From the NCBI RefSeq assembly GCF_030717955.1, contig NZ_JAUZVY010000002.1:434001-498000 (forward strand): a stretch of 64,000 nucleotides of DNA, written 5' to 3'. The first letter of the stretch is position 1. Each line of letters begins with the position of its first letter. The notes below the pieces were generated by a model. The model saw nothing but the letters and a program-made list of their open reading frames with translations, did not search any database and was not told the DNA's origin. Below, in pieces: positions 15,334-25,244 of this stretch. The DNA comes from Alkalimonas delamerensis. GTDB taxonomy: Bacteria; Pseudomonadota; Gammaproteobacteria; Enterobacterales; Alteromonadaceae. A program made the position numbers and the translations under genes.

Positions 15334-17715
15334 ATGACAGTGCAGAACTACATCAGTTGGTATCAGGATCTTGGCATGCAGGATGTTGGTCAGGTGGGAG
15401 GCAAAAATGCGTCCTTGGGGGAAATGATCAGCAATCTCGCCAATGCCGGTGTGCAGGTACCCGGTGGTTTTGCCACCACTGCCGATGCGTTTAATGAGTT
15501 TTTGGAGCAAAGCGGTTTAAATGAGCGCATTTATCAGCGCCTCGACAGCCTGAATATCGATGATGTCCAGGCCCTGGCGGTCGCTGGTGCCGAAATTCGC
15601 CAATGGATTATCGATACCCCTTTTCATGCCGCCTTTGAGCAAGCCATTCGCGCGGCATATTTGCAACTGCATCCCGATGAGCAGCAAGATATCTCTTTTG
15701 CCGTGCGCTCGTCTGCCACCGCCGAAGACATGCCGGATGCATCTTTTGCCGGTCAGCAAGAAACCTTTTTGAATGTCCGTGGCTACGATGCCGTTATTGT
15801 TGCCATTAAGCATGTCTTTGCTTCTTTGTTTAATGACAGAGCCATTTCGTATCGGGTGCATCAGGGCTACGATCACCGCGGCGTTGCCTTATCGGCTGGC
15901 GTCCAGCGGATGGTGCGCTCCGATTGTGCATCCTCTGGCGTGATGTTTACGCTGGATACCGAGTCTGGCTTTGACGATGTGGTCTTTGTTACCTCGTCCT
16001 TTGGCCTGGGGGAGATGGTGGTGCAGGGCGCGGTCAACCCCGATGAGTTCTATGTGCACAAACCAACGCTGTTGGCGGGCCGTCCAGCGGTGGTCAAGCG
16101 CAACCTCGGCAGCAAACTGGTGCAGATGGTGTACTCGAGCGAGCAAGGCCATGGCAAGCAGGTACTGGTTGAAGATGTACCGGCCGAGCAGCGCCGGCAC
16201 TTTTCGTTGACCGACTCCGAAATCGAGCAACTGGCTCATCAGGCCATCATCATTGAGCAGCATTACCAACGGCCGATGGACATCGAATGGGCCAAAGATG
16301 GCGTCGATGGTCAGCTGTACATTGTGCAAGCGCGTCCGGAAACCGTGCGCAGTCGCGAAGACCAAACCCGGCTGGAGCGTTTTCAGTTGAATGAAAGCGG
16401 CCCCCTGTTGGTGGAAGGTCGGGCCATTGGTCAGCGCATTGGCTCGGGCGTTGCCCGGGTGCTGGCGGGCATCGAGCAGATGGATCAGATTCAGCCGGGC
16501 GATGTGCTGGTAACCGACATGACGGATCCGGATTGGGAGCCGATTATGAAACGGGCCTCAGCCATTGTCACCAACCGCGGTGGTCGCACCTGCCATGCCG
16601 CCATCATTGCCCGTGAGCTGGGCATTCCGGCCGTAGTCGGTTGCGGCGATGCCACCGATAAAATCGCCGATGGCGCCGAAGTGACCGTCTCCTGTGCCGA
16701 GGGCGACACCGGCTTTGTCTATCAGGGCTTACTGGACTTTAAACGGGTGCAAACCAGCGTCGACAGCATGCCGGATTTGGCGATGAAGGTGATGATGAAT
16801 GTTGGCAACCCGGAGCGGGCCTTTGCCTTTTCCAGGCTGCCCAATGCAGGTGTCGGCCTGGCCCGGTTGGAGTTTATTATCAACCGGATGATAGGGGTCC
16901 ACCCCAAGGCCCTGATCAACTACCAGCAACAAGATGCCGACACCAAAGCCAGCATCGATCAGGTGATCGCCGGCTACAGCAGCCCGACCGAGTTCTACAT
17001 TGCCAAGCTGACCGAAGGCATTGCGACCTTGGCCTGTGCCTTTGCGCCGGAAAAGGTCATTGTGCGGATGTCCGACTTTAAATCCAATGAGTACGCCAAC
17101 TTAATTGGCGGACGCCGCTACGAGCCGCACGAAGAAAACCCGATGATTGGTTTCCGTGGGGCGTCGCGCTACATTTCCGAGGATTTCCGTGATTGCTTTG
17201 CACTGGAAGTCGAAGCCTTGAAGCGGGTTCGCAACAGCATGGGCTTTACCAACATTGAGGTGATGATTCCTTTTGTTCGCACTTTAGAAGAAGCCAAGGC
17301 AGTGACGGAGCTGTTAGCCGCACACGGCCTGAAACGGGGCGACAATGGTCTGCGCTTGATCATGATGTGTGAATTGCCTTCCAATGCGCTGCTGGCGAAA
17401 GAGTTTTTGCAGTACTTTGATGGTTTTTCCATTGGCTCGAACGATTTAACTCAGTTGACCCTGGGGCTGGACAGAGACAGCGGCTTGATTGCCCATCTGT
17501 TTGATGAGCGCAACCCTGCTATTAAGCAGCTGTTGTCGATGGCGATCCGCGCCTGTAAAGCCGAGGGCAAGTACGTTGGCATTTGCGGTCAGGGGCCATC
17601 CGATCACGATGATTTTGCTGCCTGGTTGATGGAGGAGGGCATCGACAGTGTGTCCTTGAACCCGGATACCGTGGTGGAAACCTGGCTTTATCTGGCCGAC
17701 AAATACGGCAATTAA
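15334..17715 (+). CDS. ppsA: Phosphoenolpyruvate synthase
   Basis: A 793-aa enzyme that converts pyruvate, ATP and water to PEP, AMP and phosphate for gluconeogenesis. The N-terminal ATP-grasp domain contains GGKNASLGEMI and FAVRSSATAEDMPDASFAGQ. The central phosphohistidine domain has His421 in GGRTCHAAI, and the C-terminal TIM barrel has the active-site Cys in GICGQGPSDH. The ATG at 15334 is only one base from GGAG, whereas the GTG at 15340 is 7 nt away and may be the real start, shortening the protein by two residues. A hairpin terminator follows. Confidence 0.96.
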   Translation: MTVQNYISWYQDLGMQDVGQVGGKNASLGEMISNLANAGVQVPGGFATTADAFNEFLEQSGLNERIYQRLDSLNIDDVQALAVAGAEIRQWIIDTPFHAAFEQAIRAAYLQLHPDEQQDISFAVRSSATAEDMPDASFAGQQETFLNVRGYDAVIVAIKHVFASLFNDRAISYRVHQGYDHRGVALSAGVQRMVRSDCASSGVMFTLDTESGFDDVVFVTSSFGLGEMVVQGAVNPDEFYVHKPTLLAGRPAVVKRNLGSKLVQMVYSSEQGHGKQVLVEDVPAEQRRHFSLTDSEIEQLAHQAIIIEQHYQRPMDIEWAKDGVDGQLYIVQARPETVRSREDQTRLERFQLNESGPLLVEGRAIGQRIGSGVARVLAGIEQMDQIQPGDVLVTDMTDPDWEPIMKRASAIVTNRGGRTCHAAIIARELGIPAVVGCGDATDKIADGAEVTVSCAEGDTGFVYQGLLDFKRVQTSVDSMPDLAMKVMMNVGNPERAFAFSRLPNAGVGLARLEFIINRMIGVHPKALINYQQQDADTKASIDQVIAGYSSPTEFYIAKLTEGIATLACAFAPEKVIVRMSDFKSNEYANLIGGRRYEPHEENPMIGFRGASRYISEDFRDCFALEVEALKRVRNSMGFTNIEVMIPFVRTLEEAKAVTELLAAHGLKRGDNGLRLIMMCELPSNALLAKEFLQYFDGFSIGSNDLTQLTLGLDRDSGLIAHLFDERNPAIKQLLSMAIRACKAEGKYVGICGQGPSDHDDFAAWLMEEGIDSVSLNPDTVVETWLYLADKYGN

Positions 17716-17731
17716 AGCTAAGTCTTCGTTT

Positions 17732-17759
17732 TCAGGGCGCTTTAAGCGCCCTGACTTTT
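17732..17759 (+). terminator. Terminator after ppsA
   Basis: A perfect 10-bp stem (TCAGGGCGCT at 17732-17741, AGCGCCCTGA at 17745-17754) with a 3-nt loop, followed by CTTTT. The short T run makes it moderate in strength. Confidence 0.75.
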
Positions 17760-17877
17760 GATGGAACTGGTACAAAGGCCGGTTCTGTGGCAGAGTAAGG
17801 CTCAGTACGACCCCGGCTGTTTGGTTTTTTGGTGCAGCCGGATCCATAACAATAATCACTGTTTTCAGGGGAATCTC

Positions 17878-19419
17878 ATGGAAGCTTTCGTCAGCTCAGT
17901 CAATGGCGTCATTTGGAGTGATGCCTTGATTTATTTGTGTCTTGGGGCCGGGCTTTTTTACTCGGTCCTGACGCGCTTTGCTCAGGTCCGCCATTTTAAA
18001 GAAATGTGCAAGTTGCTCTTTAGTGGCAACGCCTCCTCCAAAGGGATCTCATCCTTTCAAGCTCTGGCGGTCTCGTTATCGGGGCGGGTCGGGGTTGGTA
18101 ACATTGCCGGTGTCGCTGCCGCTATCGGTTTTGGTGGCCCGGGCGCCATTTTCTGGATGTGGGTGGTGGCCTTTTTAGGTGCCAGCACCGCCTATGCCGA
18201 ATCAACGCTGGGTCAAATCTACAAAGTAGAGGAAGATGGCCAGTACCGCGGTGGTCCGGCCTATTATTTTGAGCGCTGTCTGGGCCAAAAATGGTTGGCG
18301 GTGCTGTTTGCACTTTCGGCCATCATTGCCTGCGGTGTTTTCTTGCCAGGTGTGCAGGCCAATGCGGTTGGCAACGCTTTCACGCAGGTCTTTGGCGATG
18401 GCAACATGGTGGTGACCAGCTTTGGTGAAGTCGGTACCAATAAATTGGTTGCCCTTGCGGTGATTCTGATTGTATTGGCTTTCATCATTTTTGGTGGTAT
18501 CAAGCGCATTGCCAACTTCACCCAAATCGTGGTGCCCTTTATGGCACTGGGCTACATTGTGATGGCCTTGATCATTGTGTTTTTAAACATGGACAAGGTG
18601 CCCGGCATTTTTGCTCTGATCATCAGCGATGCCTTCACGGCGCAAGCAGGCTTCGGTGCTGCCATTGGCTGGGGCGTGAAGCGGGGGATCTACTCCAATG
18701 AAGCCGGCCAGGGCACTGGGCCCCATGCGGCCTCTGCCGCCGAGGTGGACCACCCGGCACAGCAAGGTTTGGTGCAGGCCTTTTCGGTCTATGTCGATAC
18801 CTTGTTCGTTTGTACCGCCACCGCCTTGATGATCTTAATTACCCAACAATACAATGTGGTTGGTGAGCTGACCGATGGCAGCTTTATTGTGCAGAACATT
18901 GATGCAGCAACAGAAATCGGTTCGCCTGCCTTTACTCAGATGGCGCTGTTCAGTGTCTTTGGCAACTTTGGTCAGGGCTTTGTCGGTGTGGCCTTGTTCT
19001 TCTTCGCCTTTACCACCATTCTGGCGTACTACTACATCGCTGAAACCAATGTGGCCTACCTGAACCGTTACTTTAAGTTCAACATCCCTCTGGTGCTGGT
19101 AAAAATTGTGATTATGGCGATGGTGTCCTACGGCATGGTCAATGCGGCCGGTTACATCTGGGACATTGGCGATATTGGCGTCGGTCTGATGGCTTGGATC
19201 AACATTGTCGGTATCCTGGCGATTTTCTTTGTCGCCAAACCGGCTATTTTGTGCCTGCGTGATTACGAGCAGCAGCAAAAAGCGGGTGGCGATATCACCT
19301 TCGATCCGGTCAAACTGGGTATTAAAAATGCGACCTTCTGGGAGCAGCGACTGGCCAAGCGTCAGCAAGCCGCTAAGAGTGCTGCCGAACAGCCGGATGC
19401 GAAAACCAGCGAGTCCTGA
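17878..19419 (+). CDS. Sodium:alanine/glycine symporter (AGCS family)
   Basis: A 513-aa polytopic inner-membrane protein with about ten TM segments. Family segments include FQALAVSLSGRVGVGNIAGV (about 60-80), GPGAIFWMWVVAFLGASTAY and GWGVKRGIYSNEAGQGTGPH. AGCS carriers import alanine or glycine with Na+. The frame is open from 17758, but the ATG at 17878 is preceded by AGGGGA at 5 nt and starts directly before the first TM region. The C-terminal tail after about residue 465 is hydrophilic. It lies between two terminators. Confidence 0.93.
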   Translation: MEAFVSSVNGVIWSDALIYLCLGAGLFYSVLTRFAQVRHFKEMCKLLFSGNASSKGISSFQALAVSLSGRVGVGNIAGVAAAIGFGGPGAIFWMWVVAFLGASTAYAESTLGQIYKVEEDGQYRGGPAYYFERCLGQKWLAVLFALSAIIACGVFLPGVQANAVGNAFTQVFGDGNMVVTSFGEVGTNKLVALAVILIVLAFIIFGGIKRIANFTQIVVPFMALGYIVMALIIVFLNMDKVPGIFALIISDAFTAQAGFGAAIGWGVKRGIYSNEAGQGTGPHAASAAEVDHPAQQGLVQAFSVYVDTLFVCTATALMILITQQYNVVGELTDGSFIVQNIDAATEIGSPAFTQMALFSVFGNFGQGFVGVALFFFAFTTILAYYYIAETNVAYLNRYFKFNIPLVLVKIVIMAMVSYGMVNAAGYIWDIGDIGVGLMAWINIVGILAIFFVAKPAILCLRDYEQQQKAGGDITFDPVKLGIKNATFWEQRLAKRQQAAKSAAEQPDAKTSES

Positions 19420-19437
19420 TAGCTGACAAGGACCCAC

Positions 19438-19469
19438 AAAAAAGCCCCTGCAAATCAGGGGCTTTTTTT
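19438..19469. terminator. Bidirectional terminator between AGCS gene and ABC transporter
   Basis: A 13-bp perfect inverted repeat (19438-19450 with 19456-19468), CAAAT loop, A-rich left arm and T-rich right arm. It serves both convergent genes. Confidence 0.95.
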
Positions 19470-19497
19470 ATAACCCATTGCTTTTTCGGTCGTGGTC

Positions 19498-21345
19498 CTA
19501 ATCAACCCCAATAAAACCACCGGTTTGATGTGCCCACAGCTGCGCATAGATGCCGCCACTGGCAATCAGCTCACTATGGCTGCCTTGTTCAACAATCTTG
19601 CCGGCGTCCAGCACAATCAAACGGTCCATGGCGGCAATGGTGGACAAGCGGTGGGCAATGGCAATGACGGTTTTGCCTGCCATAAGTTTGTTCAGACTGG
19701 CCTGAATGGCGGCTTCAACTTCGGAGTCCAGTGCCGAGGTGGCCTCGTCCAGAATCAGGATGGGCGCATTTTTCAGCAGCACCCGGGCAATGGCGATGCG
19801 CTGACGTTGGCCACCGGATAACTTGACACCACGCTCGCCTACTTGAGCATCCAGCCCGACATTGCCCTTGGGATCGGTCAGTTCAGCAATAAAGTCCAAT
19901 GCCTCAGCTTGCTCGGCCGCGCGCAGAATGTCCTGCTCGCTGGCGTCGGGTTTGCCATAACTGATGTTGTCCCGCACCGAACGATGCAGTAAGGAGGTAT
20001 CCTGAGTCACCATGGCGATCTGCTGCCTTAAACTGTCCTGTCGCAGCTGCCGGATATCCTGGCCGTCGATGAGAATCTGGCCAGATTCCAGATCGTAAAA
20101 ACGCAGCAACAGGTTAACCAGGGTGGACTTACCGGCACCGGAACGGCCAACCAGGCCCACTTTTTCGCCCGGCGCTATTTTCAGGTCCAGTTGGTCCAAC
20201 ACCGCTGGCCGGCTGCTGCTATCGGCGACTTTGTCGTAGTTAAAACTTACTTGTTTAAATTCAATGCTGCCGGCAGTAACCTGCAAATCTGCTGCATTTG
20301 GGCTGTCCTGCACCGAAGCTGGCTGTGCCAGGGTAGCGACGCCATCGGCGACTGTACCGATGTTTTCGAACAAGCTGCTGACTTCCCACATGATCCATTG
20401 CGCCATGCCGTTTAACCGCAATGCCAGACTAACGGCAATGGCGATGGCGCCGACACTGATGGCACTTAAGCTCCACAGCCAGATTGACAAGGCCGCAATG
20501 CAAAATACCAACAGGTAGTTCAGGCTTTGCACCGAGACATTAAGCCAGGTAGCCAAGCGCATTTGTTGGTACACCGGCTTTAAAAAAATTGCCATGCTGT
20601 CTTTGGCGTAGCTTTCTTCACGCTGCGTGTGCGAAAACAACTTCACGGTGGCAATGTTGGTATAGCTGTCAACGATGCGGCCGGTCATTTCGGAGCGGGC
20701 ATCCGCCTGGCGGCTGGCAACGTCTTTTAAGCGGGGGACAAAGTAAAACTGCAAACCAATGTAGCAAGCCAGCCAGACCAGCATCGGTAACATCAGTCGT
20801 GGATCGGAGGCGGCGACGAAATACAGCATGGCGCCAAAGTACACCAGCACATAGACCATCACATTCAGCAGTTTCATTACGGTTTCACGCACGGCCAGAG
20901 ATGTTTGCATTACCTTGGTGGCAATGCGGCCGGCAAAATCATTCTGGTAAAAGCTCAGGCTTTGGCGCAGCAAATAGCGGTGCGATAGCCAGCGGATGGA
21001 CATTGGATAATTGCCCAATAAGGTTTGATGCACCACCGCAGAATGCAAAAAAGCCAGCAGCGGCAGTAAAATGACAGTGACGGCTGCCATCCACAACAAG
21101 GTGCGCCCTTCCTGCTGCAACAAAGTTTCGGGCTCTTGCCCCACCAGAAAGTCCACCAACTGCCCCATAAAACTAAACAGCATCACTTCCAGCACGGCGG
21201 TGACTGCCGACAGCAGCGCCATTACCAGCAAGGAGACTTCCATGCCCCGGGTGTAATGACGGCAGAAAGCCACCAGGCCTTTAGGCGGTTGCTGCGGCTC
21301 TTGCGGTGGAAAAGGGCGGGTCAGGCGTTCAAACCATCCAAGCAT
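19498..21345 (-). CDS. ABC exporter, fused permease and ATPase
   Basis: A 615-aa half-transporter of the type IV (MsbA-like) exporter fold. Six TM segments lie within about residues 35-320, with the ATPase domain in 360-600. Walker A is GRSGAGKST (400-408), the signature is LSGGQRQR, Walker B is ILILDEATSALD, and the switch His is in IAIAHRLS. A homodimer exporting a lipid, drug or peptide is likely, but the sequence does not identify the substrate. MsbA itself is less likely because lpxK is not adjacent. Divergent from ribA. Confidence 0.9.
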   Translation of the reverse strand: MLGWFERLTRPFPPQEPQQPPKGLVAFCRHYTRGMEVSLLVMALLSAVTAVLEVMLFSFMGQLVDFLVGQEPETLLQQEGRTLLWMAAVTVILLPLLAFLHSAVVHQTLLGNYPMSIRWLSHRYLLRQSLSFYQNDFAGRIATKVMQTSLAVRETVMKLLNVMVYVLVYFGAMLYFVAASDPRLMLPMLVWLACYIGLQFYFVPRLKDVASRQADARSEMTGRIVDSYTNIATVKLFSHTQREESYAKDSMAIFLKPVYQQMRLATWLNVSVQSLNYLLVFCIAALSIWLWSLSAISVGAIAIAVSLALRLNGMAQWIMWEVSSLFENIGTVADGVATLAQPASVQDSPNAADLQVTAGSIEFKQVSFNYDKVADSSSRPAVLDQLDLKIAPGEKVGLVGRSGAGKSTLVNLLLRFYDLESGQILIDGQDIRQLRQDSLRQQIAMVTQDTSLLHRSVRDNISYGKPDASEQDILRAAEQAEALDFIAELTDPKGNVGLDAQVGERGVKLSGGQRQRIAIARVLLKNAPILILDEATSALDSEVEAAIQASLNKLMAGKTVIAIAHRLSTIAAMDRLIVLDAGKIVEQGSHSELIASGGIYAQLWAHQTGGFIGVD

Positions 21346-21451
21346 CGGGCTATTCTCTTACCAACTGGGCTCGCTATTTTAACGCAGTGGAGGATAAAAA
21401 GGGTCACTTTGTGCTAGTATAGCGCCGTTCGATTTTGTCTTGAGAGCTGAC

Positions 21452-22033
21452 ATGTCCCTGAAACTGGTTGCTTCTACCTTGTTACCGACTCCTTTTGCTG
21501 AATTTAAATTGCATGGCTTCGAAGCCCCGGATGGCAAAGAGCATGTGGCTTTGACGTTGGGCGATGTTAGCACTGACGAGCCGGTGTTGGCCCGGGTCCA
21601 CTCCGAATGCCTGACTGGGGATGCACTATTCAGCCTGCGCTGCGATTGCGGACCGCAGTTGGAAGCTGCGATGCAAAAAATTGCCAAAGAGGGTCGCGGA
21701 GCCATTTTGTACCTGCGTCAGGAAGGACGCGGTATTGGCTTGATCAATAAAATTCGCGCCTATGCCGAGCAGGATAAAGGCCTGGATACCGTGGAAGCAA
21801 ATGAAATTCTTGGTTTTTTGCCAGATATGCGCGAGTACGACATTGCGGTTGAAATGCTGCGCTTGCTGGGTATCGGCCAGTTGCGTTTGCTCACCAACAA
21901 CCCGCGCAAATTGAAAGCGTTGCGCGAAGCCGGTGTCAATGTGTTAGAGCGGGTGCAACACCGGGTGAAAACCACGGCACACAGCCATCGCTACCTGGCG
22001 ACCAAGGCGGCCAAACTGGGCCATATGCCTTAA
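21452..22033 (+). CDS. ribA: GTP cyclohydrolase II
   Basis: A 193-aa enzyme that opens GTP to 2,5-diamino-6-ribosylamino-4-pyrimidinone 5'-phosphate, the first step of riboflavin synthesis. Zinc-binding cysteines are in HSECLTGDALFSLRCDCG, and LRQEGRGIGL is the nucleotide and active-site segment. The frame extends to a TTG at 21440, but the ATG at 21452 (MSLKLVAST) matches the usual RibA N-terminus. An extended -10-like element (TGCTAGTATAG) lies about 32 nt upstream. It is monofunctional, with no RibB domain, and no FMN riboswitch was seen. Confidence 0.95.
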   Translation: MSLKLVASTLLPTPFAEFKLHGFEAPDGKEHVALTLGDVSTDEPVLARVHSECLTGDALFSLRCDCGPQLEAAMQKIAKEGRGAILYLRQEGRGIGLINKIRAYAEQDKGLDTVEANEILGFLPDMREYDIAVEMLRLLGIGQLRLLTNNPRKLKALREAGVNVLERVQHRVKTTAHSHRYLATKAAKLGHMP

Positions 22034-22067
22034 GAGCAGCCGAAAGCCTTTCGGGTGTTAATAAAAG

Positions 22068-22092
22068 CCCGCAGTTGATGGTATACTGCGGG
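22068..22092. other. Inverted repeat overlapping a -10-like element before ydiJ
   Basis: An 8-bp perfect inverted repeat (CCCGCAGT at 22068-22075, ACTGCGGG at 22085-22092) with a 9-nt loop containing the start of a TATACT hexamer (22082-22087). It may be a promoter with an overlapping operator, or a hairpin. No T run follows on the plus strand. Confidence 0.35.
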
Positions 22093-22121
22093 TCACCATC
22101 CGAACTGATAACGCTTGCATT

Positions 22122-25100
22122 ATGATCCCAAATTTTGCTCCTGAAGCCGCACTGGATCCCAGTGTCCGCGCTTTTTGTCAGGCCTTGCGCACCGCTGGCT
22201 TTGCCGGCGATATCGAAACCAGCTATGGCAGTCGGCTGGCGGTTGCCACCGATAACAGCGTCTATCAAAGCTTGCCTCAGGCGGTGTTGCTGCCAAAGCA
22301 CAGCGAGGATGTGGTGCTGTTGACCAGCCTGGCGCAAACCTCCAGCTTTCGTCATTTAAAGTTCAGCCCGCGCGGTGGTGGCACCGGCACCAATGGCCAA
22401 TCCCTGACCGAGCATCTGGTGGTTGATTTGTCCCGCCATTTGCGCGCTATTTTGGAAATCAATGTTGAAGAGCGTTGGGTGCGGGTGCAAAGTGGTGTCA
22501 TTAAAGATCAGCTTAATGCCTTTCTGAAGCCATACGGCTTCTTTTTTGCACCAGACTTATCCACATCGAACCGGGCCACCATTGGCGGCATGATCAACAC
22601 CGATGCCTCCGGTCAGGGCTCCTTGGTCTACGGTAAAACCAGCGATCACACCCTGGCTCTGACCACCGTCTTGATGGACGGCTCGGTGCTGAAAACCAGC
22701 AAGGAGCCGGTGGTGGAAGCCGAGAAAAAGGCCAGTCAGGGGGGGACCATTGGCCAGATCTATCGTCAGGTGCTGACCAGCTGCCGCGATTTTCGGCCGC
22801 AGATTTTGCAAACCTTTCCCCGTTTAAACCGCTTTTTAACCGGCTACGATCTGGAGCATGTGTTCAATGACGATCTGACCGAGTTTGATTTGTCACGCAT
22901 TATTACCGGCTCTGAAGGCTCTTTGGGCTTTGTTACCGAAGCCAAACTGTCGATTACGCCGATAGCGCGCCACAAATGCCTGCTGAACATCAAGTACGAC
23001 AGCTTTGAAAGCGCGCTGCGCAATGCCCCATTTTTGGTGGCAGCGCAAGCGACCTCGGTCGAAACGGTCGACAGTAAGGTGCTGGATCTGGCACGCAACG
23101 ACATTATCTGGCAGCAGGTAGAAGAGCTCATCACCGATGTCCCTGGCAAAACCATGCAGGGGCTCAATATGGTGGAGTACAACAGCGAAGATCAGGCCGA
23201 TATAGAGCAGAAAATTGCCGCCTTGACCGAGCGGCTGGATGCTGCCATGGCCAACGGCGAGCACGGAATTATCGGCTATCAGCTGACCTACGACACCACG
23301 GCCATTGGCCATATTTACGCCATGCGCAAAAAAGCGGTCGGTTTGCTTGGCAATACGCCAGGCAGCCAGAAGCCGATTGCCTTTGCCGAGGATACGGCGG
23401 TTCCGCCTGAAAAACTGGCCGACTTTATACTGGAATTTCGCCGGCTGCTCGATGCACAGGGCCTGCATTATGGCATGTTTGGTCATGTTGATGCCGGTGT
23501 TTTGCATGTACGGCCGGCTTTAGACCTGTGCGATCCTGAGCAGGAAAAACTCATGCGCAGCATCTCCGATCAGGTGGTGGCCCTAACCGCCAAATACGGC
23601 GGTTTGATGTGGGGTGAGCATGGCAAAGGCTACCGCAGTGAATACGGGCCGGAATTTTTCGGCGAGACGCTGTTTAATGAACTGCGCAAGATAAAAGGGG
23701 CCTTTGATCCTTACAACAGAGTCAATCCCGGTAAAATTTGCACGCCACTGCAAAGTGCCGACAGCCTGGTCAGTGTCGATGGCCCGAAACGGGCCTGGTT
23801 TGACCGGCAAATTCCGGTGGCGGTGAAGGAAAGCTTTGACAGCAGCCTTAACTGCAATGGCAATGGCTTGTGCTTTAATTTTGATGCCAACTCGCCGATG
23901 TGCCCGTCCAGCAAGGTCACTAAGGATCGCCGCCACAGCCCGAAAGGACGGGCCGGGCTGATGCGCGAATGGTTGCGGTTGGCCGAAGTGCAGGGGGTGG
24001 ATATCCTGGCCACGGAGCAACGTTTGCAGCACGGGGCGGCTGGTGTCAACTTTTGGCAGCGACTCAAGAACAGCTGGGCCGCGAGGCAGGGGGAAGCCGA
24101 CTTTTCGCACGAGGTGAAAGAGGCGATGGATGGCTGCCTGGCGTGCAAAGCCTGCGCCAGCCAGTGTCCTATCAATGTCGATGTGCCTTCGTTTCGTGCC
24201 CGCTTTTTGCAGTTGTACCATGGCCGCTACCTGCGACCGGCTAAAGACTACATTGTGGCCAACATCGAGCGGACGGCGCCCTGGCTGGCGAAAGCACCAG
24301 CGCTGGTCAATTGGTTTTTACGTCGCAATTGGGTACAGCGCTCATTAGCCGCCACCGTCGGTTATGTCGATACGCCGCTGTTGTCTGAGCCCAGCCTTGC
24401 CAACCGCTTGCAGCAGCGATATACCTTTGACCTGAACCGTTTGCAGCAAGCAAACGCTGATGAGCGTTCCCGCATGGTGCTGTTGGTGCAGGATCCATTT
24501 ACCAGCTTCTACGAAGCCGAATTGGTGGAAGATGCACTGAGTCTGCTGGAAAAGTTGGGCAAAACCCCGATGCTGCTGCCATTTTTGCCCAATGGCAAAC
24601 CCCAGCATGTGAAAGGTTTTTTACGCGATTTTGTCAAAACAGCCAGCAAAGCGTCCGACTTTTTGAACCAGCTGCATCAATTTGAAGTGCCCATGCTGGG
24701 GCTGGATGCCTCGCTGGTGCTGGTGTACCGCGATGAGTACCGAAAGTTGCTTGGCGACAAGCGTGGCAACTACCAGGTCGATTTGTTCCATGAGTGGTTG
24801 GCTCAGCAACCTATTCCAACGGCAAAACAGCAGGGCAGCTTTGCCTTGTTGGCGCATTGCACCGAGAAAACGGCACTGCCCAAGACCGAGCAGAGCTGGC
24901 AGCAGATTTTTAGCCAAGCCGGTTTGGAATTAAAGCCTGTCTCTGTTGGCTGCTGCGGCATGGCGGGAACTTATGGTCACGAACAGCAAAACCTGGAAAA
25001 CAGCAAAGCTTTGTTTGCCATGAGCTGGCAAGCGCCGTTGCAGCAGTTTGGCGTTGATCAGGTGTTGGTCACTGGCTTTTCGTGTCGTAGCCAGGTCAAG

Positions 25101-25160
25101 CGACTGGCCGGCTCTAAGCCGAAACATCCGCTGCAGCAGCTGTTGCAAGCGATTGGTTGA
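22122..25160 (+). CDS. ydiJ: YdiJ-type FAD/Fe-S D-2-hydroxyacid dehydrogenase
   Basis: A 1012-aa protein, matching the length of E. coli YdiJ (about 1018 aa). The N-terminal FAD_binding_4 domain (about 40-290) contains FSPRGGGTGTNGQS and ATIGGMINTDASGQGS. The FAD-oxidase C-terminal domain contains MFGHVDAGVLHVRP and MWGEHGKGYRSEYG. An Fe-S module carries Cys672, Cys675, Cys678 and Cys682 (CLACKACASQCP), and a CCG-type region is at the end (VGCCGMAGTYG). Relatives oxidise D-2-hydroxyglutarate or D-lactate and pass electrons to the respiratory chain; by overall match I favour D-2-hydroxyglutarate. No clear Shine-Dalgarno sequence precedes the ATG. Confidence 0.9.
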   Translation: MIPNFAPEAALDPSVRAFCQALRTAGFAGDIETSYGSRLAVATDNSVYQSLPQAVLLPKHSEDVVLLTSLAQTSSFRHLKFSPRGGGTGTNGQSLTEHLVVDLSRHLRAILEINVEERWVRVQSGVIKDQLNAFLKPYGFFFAPDLSTSNRATIGGMINTDASGQGSLVYGKTSDHTLALTTVLMDGSVLKTSKEPVVEAEKKASQGGTIGQIYRQVLTSCRDFRPQILQTFPRLNRFLTGYDLEHVFNDDLTEFDLSRIITGSEGSLGFVTEAKLSITPIARHKCLLNIKYDSFESALRNAPFLVAAQATSVETVDSKVLDLARNDIIWQQVEELITDVPGKTMQGLNMVEYNSEDQADIEQKIAALTERLDAAMANGEHGIIGYQLTYDTTAIGHIYAMRKKAVGLLGNTPGSQKPIAFAEDTAVPPEKLADFILEFRRLLDAQGLHYGMFGHVDAGVLHVRPALDLCDPEQEKLMRSISDQVVALTAKYGGLMWGEHGKGYRSEYGPEFFGETLFNELRKIKGAFDPYNRVNPGKICTPLQSADSLVSVDGPKRAWFDRQIPVAVKESFDSSLNCNGNGLCFNFDANSPMCPSSKVTKDRRHSPKGRAGLMREWLRLAEVQGVDILATEQRLQHGAAGVNFWQRLKNSWAARQGEADFSHEVKEAMDGCLACKACASQCPINVDVPSFRARFLQLYHGRYLRPAKDYIVANIERTAPWLAKAPALVNWFLRRNWVQRSLAATVGYVDTPLLSEPSLANRLQQRYTFDLNRLQQANADERSRMVLLVQDPFTSFYEAELVEDALSLLEKLGKTPMLLPFLPNGKPQHVKGFLRDFVKTASKASDFLNQLHQFEVPMLGLDASLVLVYRDEYRKLLGDKRGNYQVDLFHEWLAQQPIPTAKQQGSFALLAHCTEKTALPKTEQSWQQIFSQAGLELKPVSVGCCGMAGTYGHEQQNLENSKALFAMSWQAPLQQFGVDQVLVTGFSCRSQVKRLAGSKPKHPLQQLLQAIG

Positions 25161-25163
25161 ATT

Positions 25164-25192
25164 TTGAACATCATGGTATTTTCACCTATACT
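25164..25192 (+). promoter_or_regulatory. Sigma-70 promoter for the 25245 gene
   Basis: TTGAAC (25164-25169), a 17-bp spacer, then TATACT (25187-25192). The predicted transcript would start near 25199, giving a leader of about 46 nt. Confidence 0.75.
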
Positions 25193-25244
25193 AAAACAGT
25201 AATAGAGTATGTACCGGGCAGTCTCAGGCCGGTGAGGGGGCCAG

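Noticed and set aside
21346..21451. FMN riboswitch before ribA
   Set aside because: The gap is about 100 bp and lacks the conserved multi-helix pattern; such switches usually precede ribB in these bacteria.
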